Of a DNA stretch of 64,000 bases, positions 9,465-20,439 are shown in pieces. This DNA is from Cryptomeria japonica (lineage: Eukaryota; Streptophyta; Pinopsida; Cupressales; Cupressaceae). The notes under the pieces are model-generated. The model was not told the origin of the DNA. It did not search any database and worked only from the letters and a program-made list of their open reading frames with translations. Where the stretch lies: contig NC_081412.1 in assembly GCF_030272615.1 (NCBI RefSeq), positions 345,087,870 through 345,151,869 of the forward strand, in the 5' to 3' direction. Position 1 is the first letter of the stretch. The number at the start of each line of letters is the position of its first letter. The translations under genes and the position numbers were made by a program.

Positions 9465-12423
9465 ATGTCTGCCGCTCAGAACTCTTGCCTGACTGCCTCT
9501 GGCTGTTGCTCCCCTGATCGTCGATATGCCTCCACCCACTCTAATGGTGATGGTCCTCCTGCGGCGGTTGCTCCAGTGGATCGTGAAGCTCTTGATGCGA
9601 CGCGACTAGACGCATCTGCTGGCATTTGCATGAAGATTGCATTAATGATATGTTATGTTGTCATTGATGTCAATTGAACCTGTAATGGTATTTATGATAT
9701 TGTTGTTATTATTGATATTGTCTTGTAACCGGTAGGAAGAGCTTTATGGAAGATGTTGTAAACCGGTATATAAGTATGTGAGTTGAACCGGTAACCGGTG
9801 TATAAGGTTAAACCCTTTCTATGCTATGTAACCGGTAAACCCTACCAATTGTTTTTGTTAAACCCTAACCGATTAAGTTTGCTGAAATGGTTATGTTGGT
9901 TTATTATCTGATGTTGAGCGGTAATGATAGTGACACGTGTGGTCATTGTATGAAGATAAGTTCAGATTGTTTTGGCACGTTTGTTTGATTGTCTAAGGAA
10001 TGAGCAAAGTGGATTGCATCTAATGCAAAGTGCGTGATGAGTTACAAGTCCGATGAAGTGGTGATCATGGAGTAGTTGAAATTTTCTTGAAGAATGTGTA
10101 TAGATTGCTATGTAATTCCAACGGTCACACTTGAACCGATTTGTTTGTAATCTCTATGAGAGAATTAGGTTTTTTTTGTGTTACCGACCTAATTGATTTG
10201 TATTTAAGGTCGAAGAAGTTGTTTTGTAAAAGGTGTTGGCAGAAATCAGTTGAGTGTGTGGTTGCCTAACCAGAGAATGGATTTGCAGTTTGTGTAAAGG
10301 CAGATTGAAGCTTAAAAGGATTTGATCAAGCAAATGTAGTGCTATTCAGACAGATCAATAAAAACCTGTTGTCTTCTAACAATTAGACCAGAATTGAAAT
10401 CCCCTAATCGGGTAATCTCTAACAAGCTTGGTTACTTCTTAAATCCTCTAACAAGGTGGGTCAGTAGCTTGGATTCTCAAATCCTCTACTGAGGTTACTC
10501 CTAACAGGGTATTTTCTTTTTATCAAGGCATTTGTAAATCCCTTAATCGGGTGATTCCTAACAGGATCAGTTCTTAACATGACTTATTGTAAAAGCTTTA
10601 ACAGGCTTGACTCCTAACAAGGTGAACTTCAGAAGAGTTCAGATAGCTATCTTGTGAGTCTCATCTCATCGTGGCTTCTACCTATTTGGGTTTTCCACGT
10701 ATAAACATTCGTGTCATGTGACGAATGTTTTTGTGGTTATGATCTTATTTGTTGATTTGATTAACTACTTAATTATTCTGATAAGGCATGATATCTGGAA
10801 ACATTGAGAGATGGAGTGTGTTGATATATGATTAAACATTTGGATGTTTACAAGATTAAAGTTGTTTACTACTAAGTTGCTATAACAGTCAACCGGTATT
10901 CTTATGAGTATTGATCTTGATAGTGATATTTTATTGATAAGTTTACTTTGTGAGTTTGAGTTTGATTTTGGGAAGTTTGTATCAGTTTTTCAGTTGATTG
11001 ATTCACCCCCCCTCTTAGTAATCTACCAGATACTTATTCTTTCATCATACCATCAACATCTACTGTGGATGGTGGTTTTTCTTCGGGGGTTTCAGGAGTA
11101 GCTTGCTCCACTTTCGGGGTTTCTAGGGGTTCTTATGCAGATCATCTGGCTTTTGGAGGGGGTAAGAGATATGTTTGTGCGGACTCTACGCCTTTTCCTG
11201 TTTGTAAGTCTATTGCTATTAATCTGGAAGAAGAGACGGTTAATGTGATTGATCAGATTGCCTCTGATCTTTCTTCTCTTGCGGTTATATGTTGGTTTAG
11301 GGGTTTTTGGCCCAGTCTTCCGAGACTCCATGAATGGGTCTCTAAGCACTGGGACCCCCTCATTTCGGATTCGGTTCAAATTTTCCCTTTGGCCAAAGGT
11401 TTTTTTATTGCTAAGTTTGAAAAACTAGTGGATAGAAAGATTATTCTATGTGAACATTTTTTTACTTGGGAGAATCGCTTCCCGTTGATGATTAAACCTT
11501 GGCATGAGGATTTCAACCCCTCATCTGAATCCTTCTGTAAAATGCCGATTTGGGTTAGACTCCCCAATCTCCCACTTCATTTTTGGGTGGACCAGCTCCT
11601 TGAGGAAGTGGGTGAGACTTTGGGAGATTTTCTTATGGTGGATGTGGAGTCCTCTGATATCCTTCATTCTAACTATGCCCATATTTTGGTAGATAGTGAT
11701 GCTTCTAAGGGGCTGCCAACAGAGATCAAACTTTCGACCTCCAAGGGTTTTTGGATTCAATCTTTGGATTATGAAGGGATTCCCTTCAGATGTAGAAGAT
11801 GCTTCAAGACTGGGCATGTCGCGGCTAAATGTGATTTAGAGAGAGTTAAAGTGAAGAAGCCCTCTTCATGGTGGAATGGTTCCTCTTCTCAACATTACAC
11901 AATATTCAAGAGCTCTTCTCAAACGGTTGGGCAACATCTTCCCATTAATGGCTCTAAAGTGCCTGTGGTAGATTCTGCCTGATTTTCCCCCAAGGTCCCT
12001 GTTCATAGTAATGTCCCTTCAGCCAACGTTTCAAATGGTGTTCCTGGATCGATTCCTTCTGAGCCAACTGGTGGTTCTGATTTGTCTGCTGGATCAGCCC
12101 CTGCTGCTAGATGTGATAGGATCCTTGTGGGTACGTCTGTTGGTGTTGCCCCTTTGCCTGCTTCTACTTTTATAGCTTCTGTTGGAGCTGTCTCATTGTC
12201 TGTCTCGTCTTCCAGTGATATGCCTGGCCCCAGCTCTGCTGGTCCTGCTGACTTTTCAAGGTTTGCTGGGTTTCTTGAGTTGCATTCGCTGGTTTGGCAA
12301 GCTGAGGTTGCTAAGGTTGAAGACCGCTGGATTTCGGTTAAAAGCAAACATTCTAAAAGGTCTTCGCCTTCTTTTGATATGACTCTTAGATCCCAAAAGA
12401 AGGGATCCAAAGGGAAATCCTAA
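9465..12423 (+). pseudogene. LINE ORF1 protein of L1a (DUF4283-like plus zinc knuckle), split by an LTR and one stop
   Basis: The ATG at 9465 opens the frame to 9616. After the solo LTR and its 5-bp duplication the same frame resumes at 11061. About 505 codons in all. The middle part (about 11250-11640) has the DUF4283 pattern of plant L1 ORF1/gag-like proteins: WFRGFWPSLPRLHEW, a FFIAKF strand, W-x9-P-L-MIKPW, then PIWVRLPNLPLHFW. A CX2CX4HX4C knuckle (CRRCFKTGHVAAKC) follows at about 11791-11832. The C-terminal third is Ser/Pro/Ala-rich and ends in a basic patch. There is one in-frame TGA at 11980; the frame then stays open to TAA 12421. The role would be RNA binding and chaperoning in the LINE particle. 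It is close to intact apart from the LTR and the one stop. Confidence 0.85.
9617..11055 (+). mobile_element. Solo LTR-3 (copia-type) inside L1a ORF1
   Basis: Ends TGCTGG and CCATCA are inverted repeats with one mismatch. The flanking 5-mers are GCATC (9612-9616) and ACATC (11056-11060), 4 of 5 matching. Removing the LTR and one copy restores the ORF1 frame. It has a hairpin-like stretch at about 10674-10705, a run of short CCTAACAGG / AATCGGGT words (10380-10640), and a C-rich tract followed by TCTTAGT near 11007. The copia LTRs below share these features. No partner LTR or internal region is present. Confidence 0.78.
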
Positions 12424-12696
12424 TGTTGGTTGTTTGCTCCTAGTTGGGGGTACCTATTGTTCGAATTGCCTGTAGACTTTCCATGCATATGTTCTTATTT
12501 GTCAGACAACTTTTCTTTTTGGAGGGGTCCATTTGCTTAGATTCCCTTTTCTTGGCTTTGATCCGTCTCGTCTTTGTTCAACTTTGTTTGTGGATAATCC
12601 TGAATATTTTTAGTTATGGGTTTCAGGTCCTCCCTATTTAACCTGCTTTGTACAGGGTTTCGGGTCCCTTAAAAACCTATTTTTAACTTAATAAAA
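12424..12696 (+). other. 3' region and A-rich end of L1a
   Basis: A 273-bp T-rich 3' untranslated stretch ends in GTCCCTTAAAAACCTATTTT (12664-12683) and then TTAATAAAAAA. On the minus strand at 44348-44367 the insertion at 44335-46606 ends in the same phrase with one change. This points to a shared 3' recognition end. Confidence 0.75.
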
Positions 12697-12715
12697 AACA
12701 TTAAACATCAAACTA

Positions 12716-12733
12716 AGGCAAAAATTAAAGAAA
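12716..12733 (-). repeat. Element C right LTR, second segment
   Basis: AGGCAAAAATTAAAGAAA continues the LTR from 9410 after the L1a target duplication. It then breaks off against unrelated T-rich sequence. Confidence 0.6.
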
Positions 12734-13370
12734 CACTAACCTTTATTACAATTTTTTTTTTTCTCTTTTTCTTTTTGAAATGTGTTGTCTCGCTCCTCTT
12801 GTTCATGTGTTGCTTGTCATAGGGACCCATGGTTCCTCTATGTTTTCTAGCTAGTGTGCAATTTGTCACTGGTTCTTTTTCTCTTTGGGGTTCTTTTACG
12901 ATGTGTGTGTTTCCTGTCTCATTTGCTATGAGTGGGGTTTTTGCCTATATTACCCTTGGTTCCTCTGTGTAAGCTAATAGTGTGTTGATTGTCACTGAAT
13001 CTTCCATGGTGGATTGTCTCCCTATTGGCATGTCTTCTAATACAAGTGTGCATTCCATCCCTTGTGTAGCCACAATTTATTTTGCTACTGTTTTAGGGTG
13101 TTCCTCAACATCTTCTATTGGTGTGCTATTGAACTATCTCCTCTACTTCTAGGGTTTCATCTGCCATCGATTTACTTCCTTTTGCTACATCTATGCCGTT
13201 TTGTATGATGTTTGCCATGGGTCTTCCTATCTCTAGTTTAAGTTGTGGTTGTTACTGTTGCTACACCTTCTGGACTTGCTATTGTTAGACGTAGCTTTCC
13301 TTAGGCTACTAGTGCTACTCGACCTTTGAGGTAGAAATCTTGTCCTCTTCTTTGTGCCAAATCATCTCTA
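12734..13370 (+). other. T-rich decayed 5' part of the LINE block
   Basis: Begins with a poly-T run (about 12751-12775) and continues as Ser/Val/Leu-coding, T/G-rich DNA like the variable N-terminal part of LINE ORF1 in L1a. Frames are broken throughout. Confidence 0.45.
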
Positions 13371-14166
13371 ATGGTGGTTCGTGCCAACAATGTGGTGGAA
13401 AATGTCGTCTTCTACCAGCATAGGGGTTTGTGTAGATTATTCAATCTGTGGACCTCTCTTCCCGATCTACACAAATGGGTGTTGAATTCATGGAGGCCTC
13501 TTGTGACAGGTAAGATCGAACTCTTCCCTTGAGGTAAATGTTTTTTCATCTCCTCCTTTTACTTCCCTGAGGGTAGACATTTGGTGTTGGGAAAGTTGTG
13601 GACTTGGGGGGAGCACTCTCTCTATTAAGCCTTGGCGAACCTCCTTTAGTCCTCATACGCCACTAAATGTGTGCTTGGTGTGGGTTAGACTTTTGAATCT
13701 CCCTCTACAATGTTGGGAGCCTTCTTGGTATGAGTCCAATGGTAACTCTATTGGTCGCTTTTTGAAAGTTGGCGATTATACTTCTTTCATGGGACATCCC
13801 ACTTTTTCTCAAATTCTAATGGATTGTGATTTCTCCAAGCCCCTTGATGGAGATGTGGTTTTTATGGTTGGGGATAGGCCTTGGACTCAACCTCTTGATT
13901 ATGAGGGCCTCCCCTTCTGATGTCAATAATGCTTTTCCATTGGTGACTTGTATATAGATTTCTACCTCACATGTCACAGGGTGTTGCTATGTGGTGGAAC
14001 TACTAGTGCTTCCGATTTGTTGAGTGACTCAGATGATAAGTGTCTCTTGCTTTTGATAAGGCTCCTACCAAATTTTCCTGCTCCTCTTGTACCAAATGAG
14101 ATGCCTTCAGATCCTCACTGTTGTTCCTGTCGTGTTGTGCTTCATATTGCATCTTTTGCTATTTAA
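13371..14166 (+). pseudogene. Decayed LINE ORF1 (DUF4283-like) fragment
   Basis: Across two frames it shows the same order as L1a ORF1: LFNLWTSLPDLHKWV, then SIKPWRTSF, then VWVRLLNLPLQCWE, then QPLDYEGLPF, where the zinc knuckle should follow. The knuckle cysteines are only partly visible. Frame changes lie near 13535 and 13660, and there are stops at 13918 and later. It is more diverged than L1a, so it is an older copy or another family. Confidence 0.75.
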
Positions 14167-14449
14167 GAATGACCTGCTATAGGTGTGCTTCCACTCTTTG
14201 GTGAAACCACATCCTCCCAAGTTTCTAACAAACGTCTTGTTGCTGACGTGACCTTTTCATTCCTGTTGATTGCTATTGGTGAACTCATGTCCGATGTGTG
14301 CACCCTACTCTCCCTGCTGCTCTTGTTCAACGTCAAACTTGGTGGAGGACTTAGTGAGCATTAGATTTAAAAATGTTAAAAATCCATGGTTTTATTTGGA
14401 GCTAAGATTATTTTGAAAAGAATAATAAAAGGCTAAATATGTCCTTGAT
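14167..14449. other. Decayed LINE C-terminal region and junction
   Basis: Ser/Pro/Val-coding sequence similar in composition to the C-terminal third of LINE ORF1 runs to about 14340. It then passes into AT-rich sequence at the probable left edge of the Orf-X insertion. No clear terminus is visible. Confidence 0.35.
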
Positions 14450-15370
14450 AATTTCGATAGAGACCTTAAAATCCCACCGATACCAAAAATCCCTAACTCA
14501 TCACCTAAACTAAAGCTGTCGGTAATAGGTGTCCATCCTTCGTCGAAACGCCCAGTTTGACCGAAATGATTCTATCGAAGAAACCTACTAATATCCTATC
14601 GATAAAGTGACTTATCGAATAAACCTTGGTTGCGATGGACCTCCAAAGGGATTCACCGAAAACATTAGTTCCATCGATAGAAAGTACATCGAGGAAATCA
14701 GAAGTGGTCCCACCGATAAAATAAAGGGTATTGGTGAAACTACAATATCGATGAGACATGTGAACAACTCATCGAGGGAGGAAGTTTGGCCGAAAGAGTA
14801 ATATCGAAGGAACGAACAGATACTTTATTGATGAAGCTATTTCGAGGAAAGGAGGGTATCGAAGAGGCACAAAAGATGCTGACTGAAAATAACTTTCCCA
14901 TCGAAAAAATAAAGGATCGTTGAAACACGAGAAATTGCCATCGATGACTGGTTATCGGCCGAGCATAAGAAGTCGAAGGAGAGTTTTCTTCTTTTACCGA
15001 AAGGGGAAATTTCATCGACGCTACTACAAAGGAGGGATAATGAAGAACTGTTTTGATGGAATTCTAACGTCGATAAGACAATGGAGGGACTTAGCGATAA
15101 AAGGATTTTCATCGAAAAGCAAGATTTCAATGAACTAATAAAACATTACACCGATACAGACACTTAAAGCAAGGCTTCGATGAAATGAGGATATCGATGA
15201 GACCAAGAGATGTGCCGACGATGATCTCAATTTCACCAAAGTAAAGAATGATGTCGATGGAATATGACATTTCAGAGAAACATGAGGTAAAGGCATCGAG
15301 ACATATGATTTCATCGAAGTACATCGCAGGTGTAATATTAAATAAGCGTTGATGGAAAATTCGAAACATT
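14450..15370. repeat. Dense TCGA/CCGA word array upstream of Orf-X
   Basis: About 33 YCGA words (ATCGAT, ATCGAA, ACCGAT, GTCGAA and similar) were counted by eye in 920 bp, about one per 28 bp. The surrounding DNA has very few CpG. The words are not in a fixed-length tandem unit. Short ORFs on both strands cross the region, but none has a recognisable domain. Confidence 0.75.
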
Positions 15371-15489
15371 GCTAGATGAATGATTACCTGTTGCCGCGAA
15401 GATCAAAACAAATCTCAGTAATGTCACATCACCATAAATTCAAAACAAATGCCTATGTGACCGTTGCTTAACTGGTGAGTTCACCATAA

Positions 15490-18400
15490 ATGTTCAATAA
15501 ATCGACGAAGAAGGATACGTTGCTGACAATGCCTAAGAGAATTCACAGAGAGCGATTCAGAACCAGACAATTCAGAATTGGATTCACAAGAGAAGCCCTC
15601 AGAATTCGAGTAAGTTCTTCACCCTCAGAACCCTGTAATAAAATGAAGCCGTCATCTTCGAAAGCCAGCAAGGTTAGGAAAGAAAAAGAAACCCAATCTA
15701 TAGATGATAAACCTAAGAGACAAAAGAGGGAAGGGCGTTCACTGGCCCAAGATTTGATTGATCAATGTCCCTCGTCAAGCCTCAGGTCTAAAAAGGTTAA
15801 GGCTGATGAGGAGGATTTAGAAGACAAATTTGAGCATCTTGGAGATATATGGCACGAGTTGTTTATTTTGGGGTATGTCAGAAGGAACGCACCTGAACCC
15901 ATGAACAATTTATGGGGACTAAATTTGGGAAAACTAGCAGTAGCTAATGTCTTTGTTAATGTTGAACTTATGAAATCTCTAGCCAACAATTATGACGCCA
16001 AGACCAAAACTATATATGATTACATGGGGGAACCAATACTATCAATTACTAGGGAAATTGTTGATACTGTGTTTAATCTGGATTGGGGGTTCAAAGAGCA
16101 AATTGATACTAAGAAACTGGCACAAGAGCACTTCAACCTTGAGGACATCTATAAGAGGTGGAGACTCCCTATCCATAGACCCAGGGTTGCAGGGTCGATA
16201 GTACAATTTGGTAAAGATGACAAAGCTCCCTATGATGTCAATTCGTTTCATCCTTACTTCAAGTACACATACTACTGCACTGCTTAGGTTCTGGGAATAG
16301 AGGCTCATCCCTTGATGGATATAGCAGCCATGGTCATCTGTGTAGATTTGCAATCTAAAGATCCCCGATTATTTGATTTTTCTACTTATCTTGTTGATGC
16401 CATCAATCATGGACTAGAAAAACTGAAAGGAGATGTGATTAATGTGCATTTCAAGTACTATTTTGTTCTTATGCACATGCTGTTGTATGTTGGACAAGGC
16501 AAAGGGCTATGGCCAAATGAGTTATGCATCAGGGCATATGATAAGACTGGGATAAGGAAGCCTGTGCAACTATGGATATCTTCATGGGATCAAAGATACA
16601 TCAACAACCAGTATTGGCATTTCGAGGAGTACTTCGTTAAGACACTATACAGATTGTTGGGGTACCTGTGTGATCATGCCTTGTCTCCTGAAATTCAGAG
16701 ATTCTTAAGGCCAAAAGATTATGGCGAAGATACTGCAATTGAGCACAACTGGGGAGATTTTACTGCTTTTCGGATTGCATTCAAATAAGAGTGTATGGAT
16801 TTGAAAGAAAACCATATGTATTGCCTATCACCGTGCCTAACAGATTAGCATGCTTAGAGATTATCAGACAGTTGTCAATAGTAAGTGCCCAACATTTGAC
16901 TGACCATGGAAAACAATCCATTGTGCCTAGATTATTGGTATTTTCAGATTTCATTGTCAAAAGTTTGAAGAGCTACGGTTTGCTGCAAAATAAATTGAAT
17001 TATTATAAAATGGTGGAAGGTGACCCCAGGCCAAACTTTGATCCCGAGGGATAAATAGGGGCAGCAAGGTCATCCCAGAAACTTAAGGCTAGAGAGCATG
17101 TGTCGCTCATACCTGATGATTTCATCAGAAACATGAAAAGGGAAGAAGCTAATGAAAAGGGCTAAGTATGAGCGAGTGTTACAAGCCTACAAATGGAAAC
17201 TCTTCCGAGGGAGAATAAACAAGGACATGCTTCAAAACATCAAAGATCCCTTAGATGCAGCAAACAAACTTATGGAGCATGAGCTAGAGTTGCTTGAGGG
17301 AGTGCCTGCCTATGTCTATGGGGGGCACATCAAAACTGTCAGGGATACATAGCCCTTGGCTCAATTGTCTCCTCAATCCATCTCTAATGTTATTCTAGTT
17401 GACTCCCCTAGAGAAGAATATCCTCCTAGATTTGACGGTGGTGTGCAGATGGATCTGATGACAGGACAATACAATGTCCAAGATGTTGGAGATATAAGGA
17501 TGTTTGAACATGAAGATTTCATTGCTGCTGATGATTTCATTTCCTCTAGAGAGTTCGATACATTTTTATACTAGCATAAAGGAATACAAATTAGGAATAC
17601 TATGAAAGAGAAAACAGAGGAAGAACAAGCCCAAAGGTTACAAGAAGGGGTGGACCTTGCTAAGAGAGAAATGACACCTGAGAAAGGAAGGTAGCTAGTC
17701 AAGGATGCTGGTGTGCTAATCTACTCAGGGTGGGACACGAGGTCTGCATTACTGTTTGACAGTTTCCTCAAGAAGCAAGATCCCAACAAGCAAATCATAC
17801 CAGAGGAGATAGACAAGATCTTTATGGGCTCAGGCTATGATCCAGATCAAAAGGCTCTCATAATATGGGCCTTGTATTCAAAGAAGAAGAGACCCATACT
17901 TGCTGATACAAATCAAGTTTTTGGCCACCTGATGATCCAGCAGGTTGGGAAAACTGATCCCAGAATCATAGCCAAGTTGAACGTGGATGTAGCAAAACTG
18001 AATCAGGAACACGCAAAGTTTTTGGTCAAGGAGAACAACACTTACAGAGGCTTGTATGAGAAGGCTACTGAAGAAATCCAGAGGCTACAAGGACAATTGT
18101 CACAAAAGACTCCTATTATGGGTGGATATGAACTAGATATGGGTTTTCAACCCGACCTAAGGGTCTTAGATGCTATATCAGATGCTGCCTACTGGAGGAT
18201 AAAGGCTGAAAAGTTAGCAAAGCAATTGACCAATGCCCAACAGAAGATGAACAAATTGGCAAATGATGTCATTGAGCACAGGTTCAAAGCTATGTTGCCT
18301 CATGCTAACCAATACTGGAAAGTATACACAGGGACTGTGAAAGCTCTTAAAGAACATGAGAGATTGAGGGCGAGATTGCAAGATGTATTGAAAGATAATG

Positions 18401-18664
18401 AGGCCATGATTGCGGAAGAAAGAGTTCAAGGGGACCAATACGTGGTAGAGCATGACAAATATACACACACTAAATAAAAACTTCCAAATATTGGACGAGG
18501 ATTGTGTTGCAACAATACTGGTTGTCTACAGGGAAGGTGAACTAATTCCATTAGAGCAATGGCAAAAAGAATTTGCACGAATTAAGGAGAAAGCCATGCC
18601 TAGATTTAACCAGGATGAAGATGTAGCCCCACATGTCAACCAGGAGGTGTTTGATCTCTTTTAA
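15490..18664 (+). pseudogene. Orf-X: long broken ORF of a plant transposon-type protein, family not recognised
   Basis: Mostly frame 1 from 15490, with stops at 16285, 17350, 17572, 17695 and 18475. A stretch at about 16790-17154 is in frame 3, and the last piece (to 18664) is in frame 2. Total about 1,050 codons. The N-terminus is basic (KASKVRKEKE, KPKRQKREG), possibly nuclear-localising. A globular part follows with NNLWGLNLGKLAVANVF, then YMGEPILSITREIVDTVFNL, then FKYYFVLMHMLLYVGQGK. The C-terminal third (about 17950-18470) is Gln/Lys/Glu-rich with heptad spacing, a likely coiled coil. The minus-strand ORF at 44471-46020 has the same order of motifs. It may be the gag-like or capsid-like protein of a non-autonomous element, or a plant-mobile-domain-like protein. 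Neither can be proved here. Confidence 0.6.
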
Positions 18665-19675
18665 TTGGAGACAGATATGAAGAGGAAGAGTGTGGCTGCT
18701 AGATCCTATAAGAATGACAGTTATATTAATAATCTCGACATGCTTAATTGTTTTATTTTTCACTTTGTTAAGCAATTGTAATAAGATTGTTAATGATGAA
18801 GAGACATAACTTCTCATAGAATAGGCGTTGCTCACATACTTATATGAGCAAATTTTTGTAAAATGAGGACATGGTTGGAATATAAGATACTGGACAGATA
18901 CTATAGCCTCTGGTATACTATTGTATCATTTTAAAGTTTTTAATAGAATCAGTCGTTTTCTTCTGCATATGTGCTATGGATTATCTCATTTTCTGTAGGC
19001 AGTTGTTTGTGATATTATCTAAAGGAGATAAGGTTATTCATATTCTTATAGTGAAGTCTATGTTCTTATGTTATAAACTTGGATTAAAAAGATCTAGTCG
19101 TGGATTGTAATTGTTCCTTGTAGTTCTTCCTTGAATGGTCCCTTAAGGTTAGGGTTAAATTCATTCTGGCGGTTTATGATATAAACATTTAGCAGATCTC
19201 ATAAGAAACAATAACTGACAGATTTACCAAAGGGGGTAGGTTTAAAAACTGTCTCACAAATCATACACCAAGTCCTAAAGAAATTTAAGACTCTGTAGCC
19301 CAAATAATAGGAAAGACACTGGTCATTCACAAATCACAACCGTTACCTTATTAATTACCTTTGCATTAAAATTACAGGATGAGTAGGATTCATAGTACCA
19401 ATTAGCAATAGTGTACATACATATAAATATCAAGTACAAAGATCAAATAGCTTCCACAACAACAATCTTGAACTCATCTAAAAACCACCTATCTTAGGAA
19501 TCTATGCCAATTTGAGATAGGGAAAAATTTAGATCAAGATACTCAATCTGCTATAAAAAGCATTAGTCATTGAAAGCCACTAGTGAATAGGTATACTTGC
19601 CTAGGTCTTGCAGAGCCTAAAGTGAGGGAGTTAGTAACCAAATAGGTTCACTATATAAGTTGGCCAAATCAAACT
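18665..19675 (+). other. 3' flank of Orf-X
   Basis: About 1 kb of AT-rich DNA with no coding domain. ACCAAAGGGGGTAGG at about 19226-19240 resembles a polypurine tract, but no LTR pair was found around it. The right edge of the insertion is probably near 19670. Confidence 0.4.
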
Positions 19676-20109
19676 GGAGGGTTTGATCATAGGAGTTGGC
19701 ATTTCCTTAGGTTTGATCATAGGGGTTGATTTGAGATCCAACATGACTTTCCCCCTCTTCCACCCTCTTCTTCGTGTGTTGACATGCTTTCTGTGGGGGG
19801 TTTCCCCTCATGCTTCCCCTTGTAATGGTGTTCTTGATGATAGTAATTGTCAAACTGTTAGTCGACCTAGGAAAGGTCTTTTTTCCTCTTCCCAATCTCT
19901 TCCTCAAGTTGTGGGAAAAAGCCCTATCCACTTGATGTAGGTTGTCTGTTTTCTGTAAGAGGTTTGTTCATGGCCTGAGACATGGTGTAAGTGTTCTGTT
20001 AATGACCTTTGGAACATTGTGAGTGCTGTGTTTTCGGCTTGAATTTCTTTGCCTTTGGGGATTGTTGCTCTAAATGGCCAACACCCTACTTTGTCTCTTA
20101 ATTGATCAC
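19676..20109 (+). other. LINE-like distal segment
   Basis: Starts with a short direct duplication (GTTTGATCATAGGAGTTG, then GTTTGATCATAGGGGTTG). It continues as T/C-rich sequence coding Ser/Pro/Lys-rich pieces like LINE ORF1 C-termini, and stops at the renewed Element C LTR sequence. Confidence 0.45.
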
Positions 20110-20192
20110 AAACATTAAACTAAGACAAAAATTAAAGAGAATTAATTTGTTTGATGCTAGATAGCTTGTCCACCATGTATTCTCCTACATCA
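20110..20192 (-). repeat. Element C right LTR, last segment
   Basis: Matches 7911-7993: AAAATTAAAG, AATTAATTTGTTTGATG, TAGCTTGTCCACCATG, CTCCTACATCA. Confidence 0.75.
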
Positions 20193-20372
20193 AATACCAC
20201 ATTTATGCCTTGGATACCACCTAGATCGATTTAGATACTTAAATATAATTTCTAAGACCACTTAAATACATATATATGATTAGGATAATGTTAATGTAGT
20301 TTATTTAAGAGTTAGGCGGTCACAAGTCGACTACTCATATCACAATACATAGTATAGGGTTAGGGGCATATC

Positions 20373-20420
20373 AATGTATGTGTATGTGTATATATATATG
20401 TATATAAACATACATACCTA
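20373..20420. repeat. TGTA/TA microsatellite
   Basis: ATGTATGTGTATGTGTATATATATATG and mirrored TACATAC words lie in AT-rich DNA. Confidence 0.8.
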
Positions 20421-20439
20421 CCTTAAATGTAATTGCAAA

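Larger units (their letters stand above)
9411..12696 (+). mobile_element. L1a: LINE-derived element carrying only ORF1
   Basis: Flanked by a perfect 19-bp target duplication, AACATTAAACATCAAACTA, at 9392-9410 and 12697-12715. The right end runs into AATAAAAAA, as expected for target-primed insertion of a polyadenylated RNA. Between the ends, after removing a solo LTR (9617-11055), there are about 1.85 kb holding a single ORF1. A 270-bp 3' region follows, and there is no endonuclease or reverse transcriptase ORF2. The build is like the half-LINE (HAL1) elements known from mammals. It must have moved with enzymes supplied in trans. The length and perfection of the duplication suggest a fairly recent insertion. 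Confidence 0.85.
12734..20109 (+). mobile_element. Compound LINE-type block inserted in Element C LTR
   Basis: The Element C LTR sequence before 12734 reappears, slightly diverged, at about 20110-20139 (ATTAAAC, then AAAAATTAAAGA). The block is therefore bounded by a duplication of about 24-35 bp. It holds a decayed LINE ORF1 (13371-14166), a TCGA-rich stretch (14450-15370), the Orf-X pseudogene (15490-18664) and another T/C-rich LINE-like piece (19676-20109). Orf-X and its flanks are probably a later insertion. Phrases like TCAAACT..GGAGG near 14330 and 19668 may be its target duplication, but the match is imperfect. No A-rich tail is seen at 20109. Confidence 0.5.
6963..20192 (-). mobile_element. 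Element C: decayed minus-strand LTR element with insertions in its 5' LTR
   Basis: Two direct repeats start at 6963 and 8483 (shared TGCATA and GATAACCCTCTCAAA phrases) and both end in CTCCTACATCA, at 7993 and 20192. A primer-site complement, GCTATGATACAA, lies just left of 8483, so the element reads on the minus strand. Only 489 bp lie between the LTRs, so the coding part is gone. The right LTR is split first at 9410 by L1a and again after about 12733 by a larger block, and resumes at about 20110. No clean target duplication was found. Confidence 0.65.

Noticed and set aside
9651-11058. Alternative edges for solo LTR-3 (TGTTGTCATT at 9656 to ATCAACA at 11058)
   Set aside because: The flanking 5-mers then do not match and the ORF1 frame is not restored, whereas 9617-11055 gives a 4 of 5 duplication and a continuous frame.
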